Source of the DNA: Oscillospiraceae bacterium
GTDB lineage: Bacteria; Bacillota; Clostridia; Oscillospirales; Ruminococcaceae
DNA length: 64,000 nucleotides
NCBI GenBank assembly: GCA_018110925.1
Contig: JAGAZJ010000032.1
Location: 39,234 to 103,233, forward strand
Direction: 5' to 3'
Part shown: positions 44,363 to 54,501 of the stretch, piece by piece
Position numbering within the stretch: the stretch's first letter is position 1
Layout of the letters: every line of letters begins with the position of its first letter
Notes under the pieces: model-generated
The model's input: only the letters and a program-made list of their open reading frames with translations
Told to the model about the DNA's origin: nothing
The model's database searches: none
Position numbers and translations under genes: made by a program

Positions 44363-45444
44363 GCGTTTTCCGCCTCAAACTTCTTCATGAACTCAACGAG
44401 CTTCGCAACGCCCTCGATAGGCATTGCGTTGTAGATGGAAGCTCTCATGCCGCCGACGGATCTGTGACCTTTGAGGTTCTCAAAGCCTGCTTCCTTTGCT
44501 TCCTTTACAAACTTTGCGTCGAGATCTGCATCGCCCGTAACGAAGGGAACGTTCATGAGGGATCTGTCCTTGGGCTCAACCGTGCCCTTGAAGAGCTTGG
44601 AGGAATCGAGGAAGTCATAGAGTATCTTTGCCTTCTTCTCGTTGTGAGCCTTCATAGCGGAGAGACCGCCCATCTTCTTTATCCACTTGAACACCTTGCC
44701 GCAAACATATATGCCGTAGCAGGGAGGAGTATTGTAGAGAGAATCGTTGTCAGCCTGTATCTTCCAGTCCATCATGGTGGGAGTGCACTTGAGAGCGGGG
44801 CCGTCAGCGATAAGATCCTCACGGACAATGATTATCTGAACGCCGGAGGGGCCTACGTTCTTCTGAACGCCGCCGTAGATAACGCCGTACTTGGTAACAT
44901 CAACAGGCTCGGAGAGGAAGCAGGAGCTTACGTCTGCCACCAGCTCATGACCCTTTGTGTTTGGGAGCTGCCAGAACTTTGTGCCGTATATGGTGTTGTT
45001 CTCACAGATATATACATAGTCAACATCATCGGGAATGTCAAGATCGGAGCAGTCGGGGATGTAGGAGAAGGTCTTGTCTGCGGAGGAAGCCACCCTGACT
45101 ACCTCACCGTACTTCTCAGCTTCCTGAGCGGCCTTCTTAGCCCACTGACCGGTGATGATATAAGCAGCCTTGCCCTTTTTCATAAGGTTCATGGGAACGC
45201 CCGCAAACACGAGAGAAGCGCCGCCCTGTGCGAATATCACCTTGTAATTGTCGGGTATGTTCATGAGATCGCGGAGATCCTGTTCAGCCTCTTTGATTAT
45301 ATTGTCATAGACCTTTGAGCGGTGGGACATCTCCATAACGGACATACCGCAGCCCTTATAGTCGAGCATTTCCTCTGCGCACTCCCTGAGAACTTCCTCG
45401 GGCAGTACGGCAGGACCTGCGGAAAAGTTGTAAACTCTTGACAT
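44359..45444 (-). CDS. serC: Phosphoserine aminotransferase
   Basis: A 361-residue PLP enzyme, the second step of serine synthesis. It starts MSRVYNFSAGPAVLPEEVLR; the PLP lysine is in IYGGVQKNVGPSGVQIIIV near 197. Conserved FAQGGASLVFAGVPMNL and RASIYNAMP are present. A perfect consensus promoter lies upstream. First gene of the serine operon; no serB is seen. Confidence 0.97.
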   Translation of the reverse strand: MSRVYNFSAGPAVLPEEVLRECAEEMLDYKGCGMSVMEMSHRSKVYDNIIKEAEQDLRDLMNIPDNYKVIFAQGGASLVFAGVPMNLMKKGKAAYIITGQWAKKAAQEAEKYGEVVRVASSADKTFSYIPDCSDLDIPDDVDYVYICENNTIYGTKFWQLPNTKGHELVADVSSCFLSEPVDVTKYGVIYGGVQKNVGPSGVQIIIVREDLIADGPALKCTPTMMDWKIQADNDSLYNTPPCYGIYVCGKVFKWIKKMGGLSAMKAHNEKKAKILYDFLDSSKLFKGTVEPKDRSLMNVPFVTGDADLDAKFVKEAKEAGFENLKGHRSVGGMRASIYNAMPIEGVAKLVEFMKKFEAENA

Positions 45445-45501
45445 GATGATCTTTCCTTTCATTTGTCAGTAGGGACACGTTCTGACGGATCCCTGTATGC
45501 A

Positions 45502-45515
45502 AGCACATATGTGCT
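45502..45515 (-). promoter_or_regulatory. Palindrome in the serC leader
   Basis: AGCACATATGTGCT, a perfect 14-base palindrome about 20 bases downstream of the -10. It may be a repressor operator or an RNA hairpin; no regulator is known. Confidence 0.4.
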
Positions 45516-45533
45516 GAATAATACGCATTCTCA

Positions 45534-45562
45534 ATTATATCATGTTAAAGCAGTATTGTCAA
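45534..45562 (-). promoter_or_regulatory. Promoter of the serine operon
   Basis: Perfect consensus TTGACA, 17-base spacer, TATAAT on the minus strand, 90 bases before serC. Confidence 0.92.
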
Positions 45563-45624
45563 GAACAATATAAACAAAATTATGCGTGTTCATCACGGGT
45601 CTGCGGTGATCCGCCCTACGATAA

Positions 45625-45667
45625 TTACCGTTCTGTTAAGACTGTTTTAAGACATATGTGTTATGCT
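45625..45667 (+). promoter_or_regulatory. Possible PhoP/OmpR-type direct repeats and -10
   Basis: TTACCG (45625-45630), TTAAGA (45636-45641) and TTAAGA (45647-45652) repeat at exactly 11 bases, one helical turn, upstream of TATGCT (45662-45667). Such repeats are typical binding sites of PhoP-like response regulators. No strong -35 is present, fitting an activated promoter. Regulation is inferred. Confidence 0.45.
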
Positions 45668-45699
45668 CATATCAAATAAAAGATCAGGGAGGCAATCTT

Positions 45700-47556
45700 A
45701 TGAAAGTAATGAAGAAAAGAACTATCGCCGCAGTTGCGGCAATGACAGCGATGTGCATGACATTTGCGGCAATGCCCGTGACCCACGCACAGAGGGCAGA
45801 CAAAACATCCGTGACCGCACAGGCAAGGTCGGGCATGGTCATCACAGAAGCAGGGGAATACACCCTGAAGGGCCGTCTGAACGGCACTGTCCGCATAGAT
45901 GCAGAGGACGGCAAGGTGACGCTGATACTTGACAACGCCTTTATAAACGGCGGTATGGATGCCGCTGTCGTGCAGGAGAGCGGAGATCTGGAGATAAAGA
46001 CTGTCAATGGCACTGTCAATTCTCTCATGAGCTTCGGCGGAACGGCTGTAAAGTCGGGCGGCAGCATCACCGTGAACGGCAGTTTCTCGGTATCGTCGGG
46101 GAGTGCGGCATTTGACTCCGAAAAGCTCATACTCAAGAGCGGTACTGTCACCGCAGCCGCTCAGAAAGCCGCCGCAGCCGACACCGAGATAGTAGAGAAC
46201 GGCGGAAAGATAGTTCTGACCTCAGCCCTCGGAAAAGGCAATGCACCGACAGAAAACAATAACGCATCTGCGGACAGAGCACCTGTGTTTGCACAGGGAG
46301 GGGCTCAGCAGCCCCGTATGACACAGGGCTTTGCTGACAAAAAGGGCGTGACCGCTCCCGGTGCGGATATTCCCTCAGACGGCCGCCGTATGCAGGGCAC
46401 CGCACCCGACAGCGCCAATAATACGGCTCCCTTCGGTGCGCAGAACATACAGTCCACGACAGACTCCCCCACCGAGGTCGTAACGGGAACAGTATCAAAC
46501 TCCGCCGTGTCTCTTCAGCCGGACTATGACAACGCCGTCACCTACACACTCACCGACAAGGACGGCGAAGTTACCATATCAAGCTCGGGAACATATGTAG
46601 TAACGGGTTCTTCCTCCAACGGCGGCATAACCGTGAAAAAAGGCACAGAGGGCGTGGTTCTCATTCTTGAAGACCTTGACCTCACATCCTCGACAGGTGC
46701 GGCTCTCTCCGTCAACAAAAACGCAGAGGTGCAGATCGTAGTGAAGGGAACGGTCAACCTGACCGATGCCGAGGACCCGACTGACGAGACATCCTCCGAC
46801 ACAGCCGTTGCGGATGCATTTGACGGTGCGGCGATAAAGGTCAAGGCAAACTCTGTCGTATTCATCACGGGTAACGGTAAGCTGAACATAAACGGCAATG
46901 CAAAGAACGGCATAAAGGGCGGCGATGAGTCGAGCATCATCATCGGCGGAGATGTAAGTCTGGATATCACTGCCGCAAACGACGGCATAAACGGCAATTA
47001 TGATGTCTCCATACTCAGCGGCACTGTGAATATCAGCGCAGGCGACGATGCCGTACACGCAGACCGTGTGCTCACCATAGGCAATAACGGAAAAGGTCCC
47101 GACCTCACCGTAACAAAGAGCGAAGAGGGTCTGGAGGGCACTGTGGTGAATATAAACGGCGGCAGCATCAAGGTGACATCGTCGGATGACGGCATAAACG
47201 CCGCAAATTCCGATGACGCATATCCCGACATCGCCTACTCCGTGAATATCACGGGCGGCAATGTGTCTGTCACATCGGGCGGCGACGGCATAGACTCCAA
47301 CGGCAACATAAACCTCACAGGCGGCAGTACATCCATAAGCTCAGCCAGCAGAGGCGGCGAAGCAGGTATAGACTATGACGGCTCGCTCTATATCTCCGAC
47401 AGCTTCAAGCTGAACAACAGCAGCGGCGTTGCAGGCCCCGACAATATGGGCGGTATGCGAGGCGGCATGAACGGAGGTCCTATGGGGAACGGCACGGACG
47501 GCGGCTTCAGAGTCGGCTCTATGGGTAACCCCATGGGTAGTATGATGCGTATATAA
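45700..47556 (+). CDS. Secreted Cthe_2159-like beta-helix carbohydrate-binding protein
   Basis: A 618-residue secreted protein. It starts MKVMKKRTIAAVAAMTAM, with GGAGG 8 bases upstream; residues 1-30 are a signal peptide. The N-terminal 150 residues and the region from about 290 to 590 contain repeated short motifs of the right-handed beta-helix Cthe_2159 family, e.g. NDGINGNYDVSILSGTVN, DDGINAANSDDA, GGDGIDSNGNINLTGG, where Asp/Asn residues would bind calcium. A Pro/Ala/Gln-rich linker lies at about 195-270. The tail is Gly/Met-rich (GGMRGGMNGGPMGNG). The family binds polysaccharides such as cellulose and acidic sugars. Single plus-strand gene next to PhoP-type repeats. Confidence 0.82.
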   Translation: MKVMKKRTIAAVAAMTAMCMTFAAMPVTHAQRADKTSVTAQARSGMVITEAGEYTLKGRLNGTVRIDAEDGKVTLILDNAFINGGMDAAVVQESGDLEIKTVNGTVNSLMSFGGTAVKSGGSITVNGSFSVSSGSAAFDSEKLILKSGTVTAAAQKAAAADTEIVENGGKIVLTSALGKGNAPTENNNASADRAPVFAQGGAQQPRMTQGFADKKGVTAPGADIPSDGRRMQGTAPDSANNTAPFGAQNIQSTTDSPTEVVTGTVSNSAVSLQPDYDNAVTYTLTDKDGEVTISSSGTYVVTGSSSNGGITVKKGTEGVVLILEDLDLTSSTGAALSVNKNAEVQIVVKGTVNLTDAEDPTDETSSDTAVADAFDGAAIKVKANSVVFITGNGKLNINGNAKNGIKGGDESSIIIGGDVSLDITAANDGINGNYDVSILSGTVNISAGDDAVHADRVLTIGNNGKGPDLTVTKSEEGLEGTVVNINGGSIKVTSSDDGINAANSDDAYPDIAYSVNITGGNVSVTSGGDGIDSNGNINLTGGSTSISSASRGGEAGIDYDGSLYISDSFKLNNSSGVAGPDNMGGMRGGMNGGPMGNGTDGGFRVGSMGNPMGSMMRI

Positions 47557-47603
47557 CGGGATTATACTTATTCCTCGATGAATAGAGAAACCAGCATTAT
47601 AAT

Positions 47604-47639
47604 GCAAAAAAACGGCAGGGCTGTGACAGCCTTGCCGTT
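47604..47639 (-). terminator. Terminator of ackA
   Basis: A 14-bp stem with one G-U pair (AACGGCAGGGCTGT / ACAGCCTTGCCGTT) that on the minus strand is followed by a run of Ts. It may also stop the converging beta-helix gene. Confidence 0.85.
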
Positions 47640-47659
47640 AGTGTTTATTACCGCAGATA

Positions 47660-48853
47660 TCACTTGGTAACGAGAGCCAGAGTATCTCTTGCGATGAGAA
47701 GCTCCTCATTCGTGGGAACTACCCATACCTCGACCTTGCTGTCGGGGGCGGAGATCTTCATGAGCTTGCCCCTGATAGTCTTGTTGAGCTCGGTGTCGAG
47801 CTTGATGCCGAGGTTCTCCATATCCTCGCAGGCACCCTCTCTTGTGGGAGCATCATTCTCGCCGATACCGCCTGTGAATACTATCGCATCAGCACCATTC
47901 ATGGCCGCCATGAAAGCACCGATGTACTTCTTTACCTGATATTTGAGCATCTCGTTTGCGAGAGCCGCACGCTTGTTGCCCTCAGCAGCCGCCTTGCTCA
48001 CGTCTCTGTTGTCGGAGGACACGCCCGAAATGCCGAGCAGACCCGACTTCTTGTTCATATACTCAGCCATCTGCGAGGGGGTGAGACCTCTCTTCTCCAT
48101 AACATAGGTTATAGCGGAGGGATCCACAGCGCCGCAGCGTGTGCCCATGAGCAGACCGTCAAGCGGAGTGAAGCCCATGGTAGTATCTATTACCTGACCG
48201 TTCTTAACGGCGGAAATGGACGAACCGTTGCCGAGATGACAGGTAACTATCTTCAGATCCTTGACATCTCTGCCCATAGCGTCTGCCACAGCCGCACTGA
48301 CAAATCTGTGCGATGTGCCGTGGAAGCCGTACTTTCTTACATGGTACTGCTCATAGTCCTCATAGGGGAGACCGAACATATATGCCTTCTCCGGTATGGT
48401 CTGATGGAACGCCGTATCGAACACAACGGTCATGGGGACATCGGGCATAACGCTCTTGCAGGCTCTGAGTGCAAGAGCCGCACCGTGATTATGCACGGGG
48501 GCTATCTCTGCAAGTGCATCTATCTTGTCTATTACCTCGTCGGTAACGATAACAGTCTCACGGAACACATCGCCGCCCTGCACGATACGGTTGCCGATAG
48601 CCTTTATCTGTGAAAGGTCGTCGATCACCTTTGCATCGCCGGTTGTGAGCACCTCAACGAGCTTTGCGAACGCCTCTGTATGTGTGGGGAAGGATACGTC
48701 CTCCTCAACGGAAAGACCCTTTGCCTTGTGTGAGATATGACCGTCTATACCGATCCTGTCACAGTTGCCCTTTGCAAGAACGCTCTCGTCGGTCATGTCG
48801 AGAAGCTGATATTTGAGCGAAGAACTGCCTGCATTAACTACCAGAACTAACAT
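47660..48853 (-). CDS. ackA: Acetate kinase
   Basis: A 397-residue enzyme that makes acetate and ATP from acetyl phosphate. It starts MLVLVVNAGSSSLKYQLLDM, signature 1 (NAGSSSLK); signature 2 is KYGFHGTSHRFVS near 172. Normal length. CAAGGAGAG precedes the start. A phosphotransacetylase gene (pta) is not in the window. It completes the acetate branch from PFOR. Confidence 0.98.
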   Translation of the reverse strand: MLVLVVNAGSSSLKYQLLDMTDESVLAKGNCDRIGIDGHISHKAKGLSVEEDVSFPTHTEAFAKLVEVLTTGDAKVIDDLSQIKAIGNRIVQGGDVFRETVIVTDEVIDKIDALAEIAPVHNHGAALALRACKSVMPDVPMTVVFDTAFHQTIPEKAYMFGLPYEDYEQYHVRKYGFHGTSHRFVSAAVADAMGRDVKDLKIVTCHLGNGSSISAVKNGQVIDTTMGFTPLDGLLMGTRCGAVDPSAITYVMEKRGLTPSQMAEYMNKKSGLLGISGVSSDNRDVSKAAAEGNKRAALANEMLKYQVKKYIGAFMAAMNGADAIVFTGGIGENDAPTREGACEDMENLGIKLDTELNKTIRGKLMKISAPDSKVEVWVVPTNEELLIARDTLALVTK

Positions 48854-48907
48854 ACTATACTCTCCTTGATGTATTTTTGTGCCGATCTTTGCGCACACGA
48901 TAGAACC

Positions 48908-48936
48908 ATTGTATCACAGCCGAACGGAAAAATCAA
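48908..48936 (-). promoter_or_regulatory. Promoter of ackA
   Basis: On the minus strand TTGATT, 17-base spacer, TACAAT, about 48 bases before the start codon. Confidence 0.8.
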
Positions 48937-48973
48937 TAGAAAATCGAAAAAAACCGCTGATACCGATTACCTG

Positions 48974-50560
48974 TCATCCGCCCGTATCTGCCGAAGGAAC
49001 AGCGGTCACGGCTGTCTGCGCAGCTGCATCCGCTGCCGTCTCCGCGGGGCCTGTGCTCTCCGTAACAGCTGTCCCGGCGGCTGTGGTGACCATATTGCCC
49101 TGTTCATCAAAGCTCACCACACCGCCGCCCTGACTGCCGAGGGCGTTGTCATACAGTGCGGCGATGTCATTTATCAGCTTGTCGGTGTTTGCCGCAAAGA
49201 TATTATCTATGAACAGCACGTCCGTTATGCCGTTGTCTCTGATGTACTGCACTGCGTTTGCGCCGAAGTAGCGTATGTCTATAACATATACCTCGTCGAA
49301 GTTATCCACAAGGAACGGTATGAACGCATTGCCGTAGGACTCCTTGAACACGCATATCTTCCTGCCCGTGTCAAGTCCCGTCTCTATCTTTGTGTGTATG
49401 GAGTCGGTGCCCATGAACACGCCGTAGCAGTTACCGCCCTCGGCATACTCATGGAACAGTACGCTCTCTCCCACGGGCGAAAGGTTCTCATACTTGTAGT
49501 AGTATGTGTGATATTCCCGTGTGGGCTTGTAGTATGTGAATATCTCGGGGCTGTTTTTCAGCGTGATGTCATTCGTATAGCCGTAGAGCGAGCCGACAAA
49601 GTTCTGCTTCGTACACACCTCATAGTCCTTGTCGATATCGGGGCAGTCAAGCCCCAGCTTCTCACAGAACGCCTTGTATGCGTAGTATGCGCCCCTCTGC
49701 GACCAGTGATGGTCGGTGCGCAGATAGATGTATTCATCGGTGTGCTTGGCTATCTCGGAGTATGCATCTATCGGTATGACATCGGCAGAGTAGCTTTGGT
49801 AGATATGGTCTATCGCCTCTTTCTGCGATGTGCTGTAAGGACTGAACTTGCGGGGCAGATAGAATTCAACCGATGTGGGCACCACCATGTTGTATACGTT
49901 TATGTCGTCGCCCAGCGTGCGCTTGTATCGGCTTATGGTGTCGGCATAGCGTGAGCCAGCGGCGTTGTTGCCGCCGAACAGCATTACGCCCGCATTGTCG
50001 CCGTACATTTTTACGCCGTCTACCACTATGCCGTTGTTTGAAAATTCCGCAATATTCTCAACAGGTTCCTCTTCCTCCGTTACTTCCGTGACCTCGGTGA
50101 CCTCTGTCACCGCCGCCTGTTCATCCGTGACAGTGGTCTGTACACTGTCGGGAACAGCCTCCGTTCCGCTGACAGCCGCCTGTGTTTCAACGGGAGCTGG
50201 CGGCTCGGGGATATCCGTAGCGGTGTTCACCTCCTGCACGTTGCCGTAAAAGGTAGGTGCAGCGATACCCTTGTATTTGTTGAGCACCGAAACTATCCCG
50301 ACTATCTGCTCACGAAACGGCACCGTATCGGAAAAATACGCCGTGAACTCATGTGCATATTCTCCCGAAAAATAACCTGCCAGCGAGAACTGCGGCTTTT
50401 CGGCCAGCTTTCTTTTCTCGGTCTCCGATTCCGTGGGGCGTTTTAAGAATACAAGACACAGCCCCACAAAATATATCACCGCAAGAAATATTATTATTAT
50501 ACTGCATTCCAGCGCCGAGCGGCGCTTTCTGCCCTTTTCCTTCTTCTCCGATTCAGACAT
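48974..50560 (-). CDS. DHHW-family (AlgX/AlgJ-like) protein
   Basis: A 528-residue membrane-anchored protein. Helix 17-38 anchors it, and a Thr/Glu/Val repeat linker (about 120-168, with VTE repeats) leads to an SGNH-hydrolase-like domain. The DHHW motif is at residues 283-286 (RTDHHWSQRGAYYAY), with other conserved residues later. Such proteins transfer or remove acetyl groups on extracellular polysaccharides together with a membrane-bound AlgI-type acyltransferase, which is the adjacent upstream gene. The C-terminus is Ala/Thr-rich. Confidence 0.85.
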   Translation of the reverse strand: MSESEKKEKGRKRRSALECSIIIIFLAVIYFVGLCLVFLKRPTESETEKRKLAEKPQFSLAGYFSGEYAHEFTAYFSDTVPFREQIVGIVSVLNKYKGIAAPTFYGNVQEVNTATDIPEPPAPVETQAAVSGTEAVPDSVQTTVTDEQAAVTEVTEVTEVTEEEEPVENIAEFSNNGIVVDGVKMYGDNAGVMLFGGNNAAGSRYADTISRYKRTLGDDINVYNMVVPTSVEFYLPRKFSPYSTSQKEAIDHIYQSYSADVIPIDAYSEIAKHTDEYIYLRTDHHWSQRGAYYAYKAFCEKLGLDCPDIDKDYEVCTKQNFVGSLYGYTNDITLKNSPEIFTYYKPTREYHTYYYKYENLSPVGESVLFHEYAEGGNCYGVFMGTDSIHTKIETGLDTGRKICVFKESYGNAFIPFLVDNFDEVYVIDIRYFGANAVQYIRDNGITDVLFIDNIFAANTDKLINDIAALYDNALGSQGGGVVSFDEQGNMVTTAAGTAVTESTGPAETAADAAAQTAVTAVPSADTGG

Positions 50561-50572
50561 ATCCTCACCCTT

Positions 50573-51985
50573 TTAAAATCTGAAATACAGGAACGGATTG
50601 TATGTATCTCCCACCAGTGACACTGCCGATACCGCAAACACAGCCATGAGGAGTATCACCTTCGCCGCACCTATCATGCCGAACAGCACTCCGCTTTTCC
50701 TTGATGCGATAGTCTCTGCCTTTTCAGCCTGTGCATACACAGGCGCACAGAGTATCAGTGCGGCAAGTATCAGCCATATACTGCCCTTTAAGGACGATTC
50801 TGTCAGCAGATCCGTAACAGGCACTCCGCCTGCGCCGAACATCGTGCCAACACACGCACCAAGCTTTGACAGGTCGGTGAAATAAAACAGCGCCCAGCCG
50901 AACATAGCCACAAGTATGAGGTATATATGCCCGAACACACGGGGTATCTTTTTGAGAAGTCCCAGAAGGAACGCTTTCTCCAGCACGAGAAAGAAGGCAA
51001 AGTACAGCCCCCAGAGGATGAAGTTGAGGCTCGCCCCATGCCACAGACCCGTGCAGAACCATACTATCAGTATGTTGAGCATCTGATGCCTCCTGTTGCC
51101 GCCGAGAGGGATATACACATAATCCCTGAAAAATGTGCCGAGAGAGATGTGCCACCTGCGCCAGAACTCGGTCACAGACCTTGACACATAGGGGTGGTCG
51201 AAGTTCTCGGGAAAATGAAATCCGCACATGAGCCCGAGACCTATCGCCATATCCGAATATCCCGAAAAATCATAGTATATCTGAAGAGAGTACATCAGCA
51301 CGCCCGACCACGCCGCAAGCACCGACACAGGCACTTTGTCAAAGGTCAGGAACTGCGCCGCCAGCGCACCCACCGAATTTGCTATGATGACTTTTTTGCC
51401 CAGCCCGAATATAAGTCTCACAAGACCCCTGCTGAAATCGGATGTGGTCACCGACCTGTTCTCTATCTCACGGGCAACATCGCCGTAACGCACGATAGGC
51501 CCCGCCACGAGCTGAAAGAACATTGAGAGATACAGCAGGTAGTTTATGTAGTTGGTCTGAGCCTTCTTGCCCCTGTAAACATCCACCACATAGGTGATAG
51601 ACTGAAAGGTATAGAACGATATACCTATGGGCAGATGGAACTGCGGCACGGGCACCGAAAGACCCGTCAGCGCATTAAGGCTCTCAACAGCAAAGCCGCT
51701 GTACTTGAATGCCGCCAGTATCCCCAGATCGACCACACAGGACATCACAACGCCCAGCACGGCTTTTTTCTCACCCCTGTGCTTTGTGATGAAACGGCCG
51801 TTTAAGAAATCAAGTATGCTGCTGAGTATCAGCAGACACATCCATACAGGCTCTCCCCATGAATAGAAAAACAAAGAAAACAGCACCAGCACGATATTTT
51901 TGAGCTTAGTGCCGTGAGCTGCGAAATACAATATCAGAAACAGCGGTAAAAACCAGAACAGAAAAAATATGTCAGAAAAAACCAA
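50573..51985 (-). CDS. MBOAT-family O-acyltransferase (AlgI/DltB-like)
   Basis: A 470-residue multi-pass enzyme of the membrane-bound O-acyltransferase family. The conserved core includes GISFYTFQSITYVVDVYRGK, VTEFWRRWHISLGTFFRDYV, and the active His in LWHGASLNFILWG. It starts with TTG, preceded by AGGAG 8 bases away. Together with the DHHW protein it would acetylate a surface polysaccharide or teichoic-like polymer; the substrate is unknown. Confidence 0.92.
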   Translation of the reverse strand: MVFSDIFFLFWFLPLFLILYFAAHGTKLKNIVLVLFSLFFYSWGEPVWMCLLILSSILDFLNGRFITKHRGEKKAVLGVVMSCVVDLGILAAFKYSGFAVESLNALTGLSVPVPQFHLPIGISFYTFQSITYVVDVYRGKKAQTNYINYLLYLSMFFQLVAGPIVRYGDVAREIENRSVTTSDFSRGLVRLIFGLGKKVIIANSVGALAAQFLTFDKVPVSVLAAWSGVLMYSLQIYYDFSGYSDMAIGLGLMCGFHFPENFDHPYVSRSVTEFWRRWHISLGTFFRDYVYIPLGGNRRHQMLNILIVWFCTGLWHGASLNFILWGLYFAFFLVLEKAFLLGLLKKIPRVFGHIYLILVAMFGWALFYFTDLSKLGACVGTMFGAGGVPVTDLLTESSLKGSIWLILAALILCAPVYAQAEKAETIASRKSGVLFGMIGAAKVILLMAVFAVSAVSLVGDTYNPFLYFRF

Positions 51986-52027
51986 CGTGAACGCTCCTAT
52001 GTCACCAACGACTATAAATCATGTAAT

Positions 52028-52056
52028 ATTATATCATCTAAATTCGATCATATCAA
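52028..52056 (-). promoter_or_regulatory. Promoter of the acyltransferase-DHHW pair
   Basis: On the minus strand TTGATA, 17-base spacer, TATAAT, about 40 bases before the TTG start. Confidence 0.82.
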
Positions 52057-52102
52057 TCGGTAAAACATCAAAAATGCGGTCATTATCCCCTCAATATGAT
52101 GA

Positions 52103-52624
52103 CTAACTTTTACAAAACGATAACAAACATATCGTGACGAGCCCTGCCGCAAGCAGGTATACAGCCACGGCAAAGCCATTGCCGAAGCGCTTTGAGAGAT
52201 AGCATGACAGGGGGTGTATGCCCTTTACGAACAGCACACACAGCACCCCGAAGATAAGACTTGAAAAGAGCGAGATCCTGCCCTCAAAGTTAAAGCGCCA
52301 GTCGGCATAGCTCCAGAGCTGATATCCCCATATCCTTTCGGTGATGTATGAGCAGATGAGCTCAAACACCGTCGCCCCTGCCGCCCCCGCAAGGGTGATA
52401 AACAGCGGGTTCTGCTCACGCTTGAAAACAAAGGGCAGTACAAGCGCAAACAAGGCGTATATGGGCAGTATCGGTATGGGAAGCACTCCCCTGTCAACAA
52501 ACTCACCGAACACCACCGATGTCAGAACCGTCTCATATACCCACCCCGTGAAGCCGCATATTATAAAATCAGACACCATCACAGGCAGGTTTTTGATAAA
52601 CCCTTTCACGTCAGCACCGCCCAT
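52103..52624 (-). CDS. CmpB/PF06541-type membrane protein
   Basis: A 173-residue membrane protein with about five helices. The phrase CGFTGWVYETVLTSVVFGEF near 21-40 and ELICSYITERIWGYQLWSY match the putative ABC-transporter type IV family PF06541. There is no adjacent ATPase, so the name is only a family label. It starts MGGADVKGF or, with a better GGCGGTG site, at the GTG six codons later; it lies just downstream of queC. Confidence 0.6.
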   Translation of the reverse strand: MGGADVKGFIKNLPVMVSDFIICGFTGWVYETVLTSVVFGEFVDRGVLPIPILPIYALFALVLPFVFKREQNPLFITLAGAAGATVFELICSYITERIWGYQLWSYADWRFNFEGRISLFSSLIFGVLCVLFVKGIHPLSCYLSKRFGNGFAVAVYLLAAGLVTICLLSFCKS

Positions 52625-52635
52625 CGTATATAAGA

Positions 52636-53304
52636 TCAGTCTATCGTTATACCGTTTGCCCTGAATGCCTTTATCCTGTCGATACAGGTGGCACATCTGC
52701 CGCAGGGTTTGTCGCCGCCCTCATAACAGCTCCATGTGAGCTGATAGGGCACACCCAGAGCCTTGCCCCTGCGCACCACCTCGGTCTTGTTCACGCCCGC
52801 AAAGGGCGCTCTGACAGTGAGCTCACCGCCGCTTCCGAGATTTATCGCCCTGTCCATAGCCTCCACAAATTCCGTTGAGCAGTCGGGATAGGCATTGCCT
52901 GCCGCATCATCGCTGTGTGCGCCGTACATCAGCACACCGCACTCCTTTGAAAGGGCGATGCTCGCCGCCGCAGAGAGAAACAGCCCGTTCCTGAACGGCA
53001 CATATGTCGATACGGGAGAGCCGTCGGTCTTTTCAAGCTGTTCGGCATAGCTTTCGTGGGGTATATCCCCTCTGCCCTCCAGCAGAGTGCAGTCGGAATA
53101 GGCAAATATCACCGACAGATCCGAAACTATATGCTCAACGCCGTAATACTCCGCCACAGCCGCAGAGGCTTCAAGTTCCTTTTTATGCTTCTGGCCGTAG
53201 TACAGTGACAGTGCAGTCACATTTTCCCTGCCGTATTCCTCACAGGCCTCGGCAAGCAGTGTGGTGCTGTCAACACCGCCGCTCGACAGTACGAGTGCTT
53301 TCAT
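52636..53304 (-). CDS. queC: 7-cyano-7-deazaguanine synthase
   Basis: A 222-residue enzyme of the queuosine pathway that makes preQ0 from 7-carboxy-7-deazaguanine. The P-loop-like SGGVDSTTL is at 8-16; the C-terminal zinc site is CYEGGDKPCGRCATC. No queD, queE or queF is next to it, so the rest of the pathway is elsewhere, or preQ0 is used differently. Confidence 0.95.
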   Translation of the reverse strand: MKALVLSSGGVDSTTLLAEACEEYGRENVTALSLYYGQKHKKELEASAAVAEYYGVEHIVSDLSVIFAYSDCTLLEGRGDIPHESYAEQLEKTDGSPVSTYVPFRNGLFLSAAASIALSKECGVLMYGAHSDDAAGNAYPDCSTEFVEAMDRAINLGSGGELTVRAPFAGVNKTEVVRRGKALGVPYQLTWSCYEGGDKPCGRCATCIDRIKAFRANGITID

Positions 53305-53328
53305 ATCCCATTCTCCGTTTCTTGTCAG

Positions 53329-53363
53329 AAAGGGCGCTTTCGCTCATAGCCAAAGCGCCCTTT
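53329..53363 (-). terminator. Terminator after ilvC
   Basis: A 12-bp stem AAAGGGCGCTTT / AAAGCGCCCTTT with an 11-base loop, in the 79-base gap between ilvC and queC. Confidence 0.7.
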
Positions 53364-53382
53364 TGTTTATTCTGCGATAGGA

Positions 53383-54450
<1,068 letters not shown>

Positions 54451-54501
54451 TCAATGCTCACTGACACATAGTCACCGGGCATATGCCATAGTCAGTATGG
54501 T

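Noticed and set aside
49950-50130. CRISPR-like or tandem repeat array
   Set aside because: Short repeats here encode VTE repeats in the linker of the DHHW protein, not spacer-separated repeats.
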